From assembly GCA_949752735.1 (NCBI GenBank), contig OX457040.1, positions 870,357 to 934,356 of the forward strand: a DNA stretch of 64,000 nucleotides, given 5' to 3'. Shown here piece after piece: positions 44,016-64,000 of the stretch. The notes under the pieces were generated by a model that searched no databases, was not told the origin of the DNA, and saw only the letters and a program-made list of their open reading frames with translations. The number at the start of each line of letters is the position of its first letter. Position 1 is the first letter of the stretch. A program made the position numbers and the translations under genes. Source of the stretch: Lumbricus terrestris (Eukaryota; Annelida; Clitellata; Crassiclitellata; Lumbricidae).

Positions 44016-44627
44016 CATAGGCGGAGACCTGGGCCGAGAATTGAGGGCATGGGCGGAGACCTAGGGGGGGGACAGGGGGGACGGTCCCCCCCAATGAAAG
44101 TGTTGGGGGGGACGGCCCATGCATTTGTCTCCCCCGATGTTTGAGCGTCAAGACTTTTTTGGCGGCGAAAATAGAAAATTTCGTCGAGATTTTGGCCGGA
44201 TGACTAAAAAAAAAGCTCATCAACTTTTTTGGTGGCGAAAATAACTTTTTTTCCGAGATTTCGCCGGTCGTCAGAAATTTTTCTGAAAATCTCGCGTCTT
44301 TCCGTCCCCCCTAATTCTCGGCCCAGGTCTCCGCCTATGATTGGGGGGGGGGGGGGACGGAAAGAAGGGAGATTTCCCGAAAAATTTCTGACGACCGGCG
44401 AAATCTCGAAAAAAAAATTCGTGGCCAAAAAAGTTGATGACTTTTTTTAGTCATCCGGCCAAATCTCGACGAAATTTTCCATTTTCGCCGCCCAAAAAGT
44501 TGATGACCTTTTTTTAGTTTTTACGCTCAACGATTGGGGGGGGGGGACAAATGCATGGGCCGTCCCTCCCAACACTTTCATTGGGGGGGGGACCGACCCC
44601 CTGTCCCCTTCTAGGTCTCCGCCCATG
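44016..44627. mobile_element. hAT-like MITE (outer copy) with a perfect 8-bp duplication
   Basis: Ends are CATAGGCGGAGACCTGGG and AGGTCTCCGCCCATG (inverted). Flanks are ATTATAAC on both sides (44008-44015 and 44628-44635). Without the inner insertion it would be about 312 bp. The G/C runs and TTGATGACTTTTTTT-like arms can fold back. Same CATRGGCG ends and 8-bp duplication as the other hAT-like elements here. Confidence 0.88.
44048..44339. mobile_element. inner MITE of the same family inserted into the outer copy
   Basis: Runs from CATGGGCGGAGACCTAGG to CAGGTCTCCGCCTATG (292 bp). It is flanked by ATTGAGGG (44040-44047) and ATTGGGGG (44340-44347), a 7/8 target duplication. Its right end is the reverse complement of the outer copy's left part, so it inserted in opposite orientation. 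Confidence 0.82.
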
Positions 44628-44635
44628 ATTATAAC

Positions 44636-45326
44636 CCCTCTTAGACTAGTCTAGCTAATCGTAATTGTAATATCCAAATATCTAAAGCGCTACTCAAAAG
44701 TCACGCGCAGGGCATCAGCTTATTCGCGAGCGCTGGTATCCGGCATTGCCTGGTAAATTTCTATTATTCGTAAAATCGTATGAGTTGAATTTGAGGATTG
44801 TATTGCCTAAACTCTAAACTCTAAAGAATCGTAAATCTAAAGAATCGTAAAGAACAATGATTATTATTATTGTATCCAATCCACAATCCGCGCCATCAGA
44901 AGACCAAAGGAACGCAGCATTGTGTTCATCGGTGGCTGAGGAGATCGGTGACTGTTGATTCAAAATTGAACGTTTTTGTATAATTTTTGTAGGAATTTGG
45001 TTAAATGCAATCGAAACTAACTTTCTGAGTGCAAAATATAGAACTCTTGAACGATCGCGGGATTTTCGGTGAACTTAGCGATCTGATAGGTTCTACTAGT
45101 TATTGGCTCGAGGTGTTTGTGTTTTCAGTAAGTAAGGCAGCGGTTTTATTTTGCACATCCATCTATGAAGTTAACAAATCAGTTAGCTTTTGTATATATG
45201 TGAATGCCATTCTGCTTTTGCTGTTTACTGCAACTATTATTGTTGTTTAAGATTGATGGCGGTTTGTTTTAGCGTCGCACACGGATTGTTAGAATTGTAA
45301 AGACCGTTACGAACGATCACAGGGCA
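44636..45326. other. intergenic and upstream region of the MBD gene
   Basis: Holds a worn repeat near 44685-44745 (AAAGCGCTACTCAAAAG, GCGAGCGCTGG). 44930-45326 precedes the MBD gene start and should contain its 5' UTR; no TATA box near the start was seen. Confidence 0.4.
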
Positions 45327-60899
<15,573 letters not shown>

Positions 60900-63635
60900 A
60901 TTTTTTTAAAAAGAATTCTGCATGTATATCTAACTGAACAGTATAATTAACAGTTGCATGATATTTTTTTAAACATTCTTATATGGTTTTTTGTCGTAAC
61001 TTTGTTGAAAGTCGTTCAGTTTGTCGATGTTTTGTTTCGATTCGACAACAGTTGATCAAATGTTAGACGACATTTCTGTCGCGTCGTTGTTTATCATACT
61101 GTTTCACTTTTAAAAAGATGCATGTTTTGTGAGAAGTTCTTATTTATACATTTGGGCGTATAGCCGACATTCTACTACTTGTGGTGCATTGGGTTTGGAT
61201 GACAACAGCTTCCATAGAACAATGCATGATGCCTTCTACACTCTGTGTGTGTGTGGGACATTTAATGGAACACAACTCAGAGGTGCTTCTGATTTGACTA
61301 ATTCAACTGCCTCCAAAACAGATTGCGGTAAAGCTTGTACCAGAACAATAACTCATTGTTTGTGTGCCTTGCAGTAATTCTGAATCCATTGCAATCAGAA
61401 TACATGTTCGTAGGCCACAGCGAGAACAAGCACTTCATTCCGGGTAAATTTCTTGCACCTGTACAAAATTTAGTGATAGGAAAGTTAAATCTATACAACA
61501 CGGTTCACTCTTCTTGGAAATGCAATTCTTTTAATCTCCATGCAAGACAACCTGAACATTAAAATATAGAAGACTTCATATAATCTGTACGGTACAGGTT
61601 CATGTAACCGCTAAAAGCAATGACAGTCTGTGTCACATTGTTGACATCTTAGAAGACGCTGCCACTACCTGTTTCGGCAGAACGTTGCGGTACTAGATAT
61701 GTGAATCTCCTTCATAGCAAAAATTACATTGTACCATCAAAATACAGAACTTTAATGACTTCTCAAACACACTGAGCTGCAAAGAACGCTCTGTCAGCTG
61801 TCTCAAGCTCTGAGTGATTCAGATACAGAGCCATCTAATGACAACACCCACTATGAACACCTCACATCTTTACGAGCATGTTATGTGTTGCAGAATTCAG
61901 TGAGTGAGTTTAAGTCCAAGAAATGTAGATTGAAGGATAGATGATACTGGGGTATGATTTAGCTTCAGGAATGTACAGTATTCAGTTCCTCAGTATCCTA
62001 CTTTATGCAATTGTGACGTTATGTTAAGGTCTTAAGATCGTGCTTTGATGGTAACATAGTTCCCAGGTACAAATGGAGGTAAACATTATGTAGGAACCGT
62101 TTCCAGGTATTAATTAAGATGCAAATACATGGGCAGCTATTCCAAAAAGGGCGACACCAAGAAATCACATAGATGCAAGTGGAATGTGATCTCATGTACG
62201 CAATCTCACAGAAACTAGAACTTGTGCTTGCAAGCTTTACACAACGCGTCTCTGAAATTGCAACTTGTTAACAAGAATTCGACAACAATAACAACGACAA
62301 GAAAAAGAAACGACTAAAATGAAAAGCTCCGACTACAACGAGACATCTAAATAATTGCAAAACACGACTCGGGAGAGAACGTCCAATTGCAACGGAATAC
62401 GTTCCATTAAAACAAAATTGCGATGGGAGTTTGAAGGACCTGAAACAAACGAGATGTTCTGAAACAAGAAACGACTTAGAAACACACATTGTTATTATTA
62501 TGAGAGGAATGAACGGTTGGCTTAGTTAGAAAGTCAGCAGTTCACACACAGTTCAACTCATTCCTGAAAGATGTTTTCCATCCAGATGTAAACCAATTAC
62601 TGATCGCATGTTAAATTGTTCTCACATGAAAACACTGTTGGCACAGTCTTTGAGCAGAACTTTACATCAACAGAATATTCACAAAATACAGAGACATTTG
62701 AAGTTTTGAACATCAATATTGTTCCATGTCTATAAATTGAATGCATGCACCTGATTTTGGCATTAACACATTGGATTTCAGTGACAGGAACCATGAACAC
62801 AATAACTGTGGCACCAAAAAAATAATTAATTATGAAATTAATTAACCTATGCCCCATATTTATTAAGCACAGTCAAATCAGAAAAATTTCCACACATGAC
62901 AGATCTTAAGGCAATTAGGTGAAAAAATCTGAAACACAGAAACAAGACACAGTTTTTGGACACATCCTGGCCAGAATCCCAGTTCACATCTATTCTCAAG
63001 ACACTCTACACTGAAAATGACAGGCATACGTATTAAATGACGAGAAAATGGGTAAAATGAAAAAATCAACTAATCACCACCATTTTATCACAAACATACA
63101 TATAAACAAACATAAATATATATAAATATGTGATGCATATATTATATATCTATATAGACAGACAGACAGACAGATAGATACACAGACAGATAGAGTCTTG
63201 AAGGCATTAACACATTGACCGCCTACACACCATGTTAAATGACTGGCTGAAGTACGAGTTAACTCGTACTTGGCGGTCAACATGTTAAGGAGCATTATCG
63301 TATTGCAAATGCTTGCTTATAATATAGTGCCTCTTAGAGAAAACTTAACACATTTTGCTCTCAATCTCACTAATCAGAATCAACGTAATCTAATCATTTC
63401 TACAGTTAATCTAATCTAATGACATCTAGTGTAACAACGCATTTATCGTAATATTTATCATAACGTTGCAATCAGAATCAATTGGTAAACAAAGGTCGAA
63501 GTCTGATAGATTAATTATGGACCACTTCTTCCGGGTCAGTTGCAATCCAAAACCTAGTCTCACTTTCTCTGCAGCGTTAAATCTGGCAGAGTCATTTCAT
63601 TTAACCATTTTTATATGGAAAAAACAGTCGTTGGT
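60900..63635. other. 3' UTR and intergenic DNA
   Basis: Apart from the short repeats listed separately I see no gene on either strand; reading frames are short and without family similarity. 63120-63200 is a TATA/GACAGATA microsatellite. Confidence 0.5.
63207..63288. mobile_element. TTAA-bounded mini-element
   Basis: TTAACACATTGACCGCC and GGCGGTCAACATGTTAA form inverted ends with TTAA at both outer edges. An inner palindrome (TACGAGTTAACTCGTA) lies between. About 74 bp inside. piggyBac-like by its TTAA only. Confidence 0.55.
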
Positions 63636-63865
63636 GCAGTGGTGTAGGGGTATATTCGGTGCCTTAGAGTCGGAAAGTTGCGGGTTCGAATTATACCCAA
63701 AGTCGCCAGGTTTGGGCCCTTAGCAAGTCCTTTGCTCGCAATTGCTCATGCGCTTCGGCATGAAACTCTGATTCAGTGTCTGCGCTGTAGTTGGGAGTGC
63801 CTCTGAGGAAAAATCTTGAAGGGGCGGTATACAAGTGCTCATACATGCATGCATGCATACATTCA
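63636..63865 (+). mobile_element. tRNA-derived SINE
   Basis: GGTGCAGTGGTGTAGGGG (A box side), GGGTTCGAATTATACC (B box), TTAGCAAGTCCTTTGCTC, CAATTGCTCATGCGC, GTTGGGAGTGCCTCTGAGG and GGGGCGGTATACAAG, ending in an ATGC/CATA tail. Confidence 0.85.
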
Positions 63866-64000
63866 ATGCAATAGAATTTGAGATTAAAGGCTTAAAAGCG
63901 GCTGCAATATTAAACTGATGGCAATCACAACAGCAGATTAACCTAACAGTTCAAACTGACAGAAACTCTACATGAGGCAAAATACAAATCACTGACTGAT

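Overview
The window is metazoan nuclear DNA. It has three multi-exon genes on the + strand, GT-AG introns mostly of a few hundred bases, and a dense load of interspersed repeats (tRNA-derived SINEs, CR1/L2-like LINE 3' ends, short DNA transposons, an LTR element). Gene content and repeats suggest a non-vertebrate animal, probably a marine invertebrate; I cannot name the phylum from sequence alone. All exons were joined by hand from reading-frame phase, splice consensus and protein-family similarity.

Layout. 1-15590: the 3' part of VPS41 (HOPS tethering subunit; C-terminal repeat region plus RING-H2), six exons. Its second intron here carries a 2.7-kb array of a 14-bp unit. Its last intron carries a 9.96-kb LTR retrotransposon (5248-15207) with nearly identical 2479-bp LTRs, a gag-like protein with three CCHC knuckles and no visible pol. 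15591-18712: intergenic, with a 1146-bp hAT-like element bounded by a perfect 8-bp target duplication. 18713-40182: a complete 32-exon kinesin-3 gene of KIF16B/SNX23 type (motor, FHA, coiled coil, PX; 1218 residues). 40183-45326: intergenic, with LINE debris and a nested pair of hAT-like MITEs. 45327-60899: a 15-exon gene predicted to encode a 1634-residue protein with the order MBD - acidic 8-residue repeats - PHD finger - F-box - leucine-rich repeats. 60900-64000: intergenic, with one SINE and one TTAA-bounded mini-element.

Biology. VPS41 and KIF16B both act on endosomes: HOPS tethers late endosomes to lysosomes, and KIF16B carries PI3P-positive early endosomes through its PX domain. The third gene is the most novel item. 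It has the layout of KDM2/FBXL19 proteins (CXXC-PHD-F-box-LRR), but with a methyl-CpG-binding domain where the CXXC would be, and all five MBD1-type mCpG-contact residues are kept. If the model holds, it would couple reading of methylated DNA to an SCF-type ubiquitin ligase.

The repeats are informative too. SINE tails copy the last codons and 3' end of a resident LINE. Several hAT-like MITEs share CATRGGCG ends with 8-bp duplications. TTAA-bounded foldback elements look piggyBac-like. Several minisatellites abut splice sites; one duplicates a splice acceptor five times just upstream of the kinesin switch II exon.
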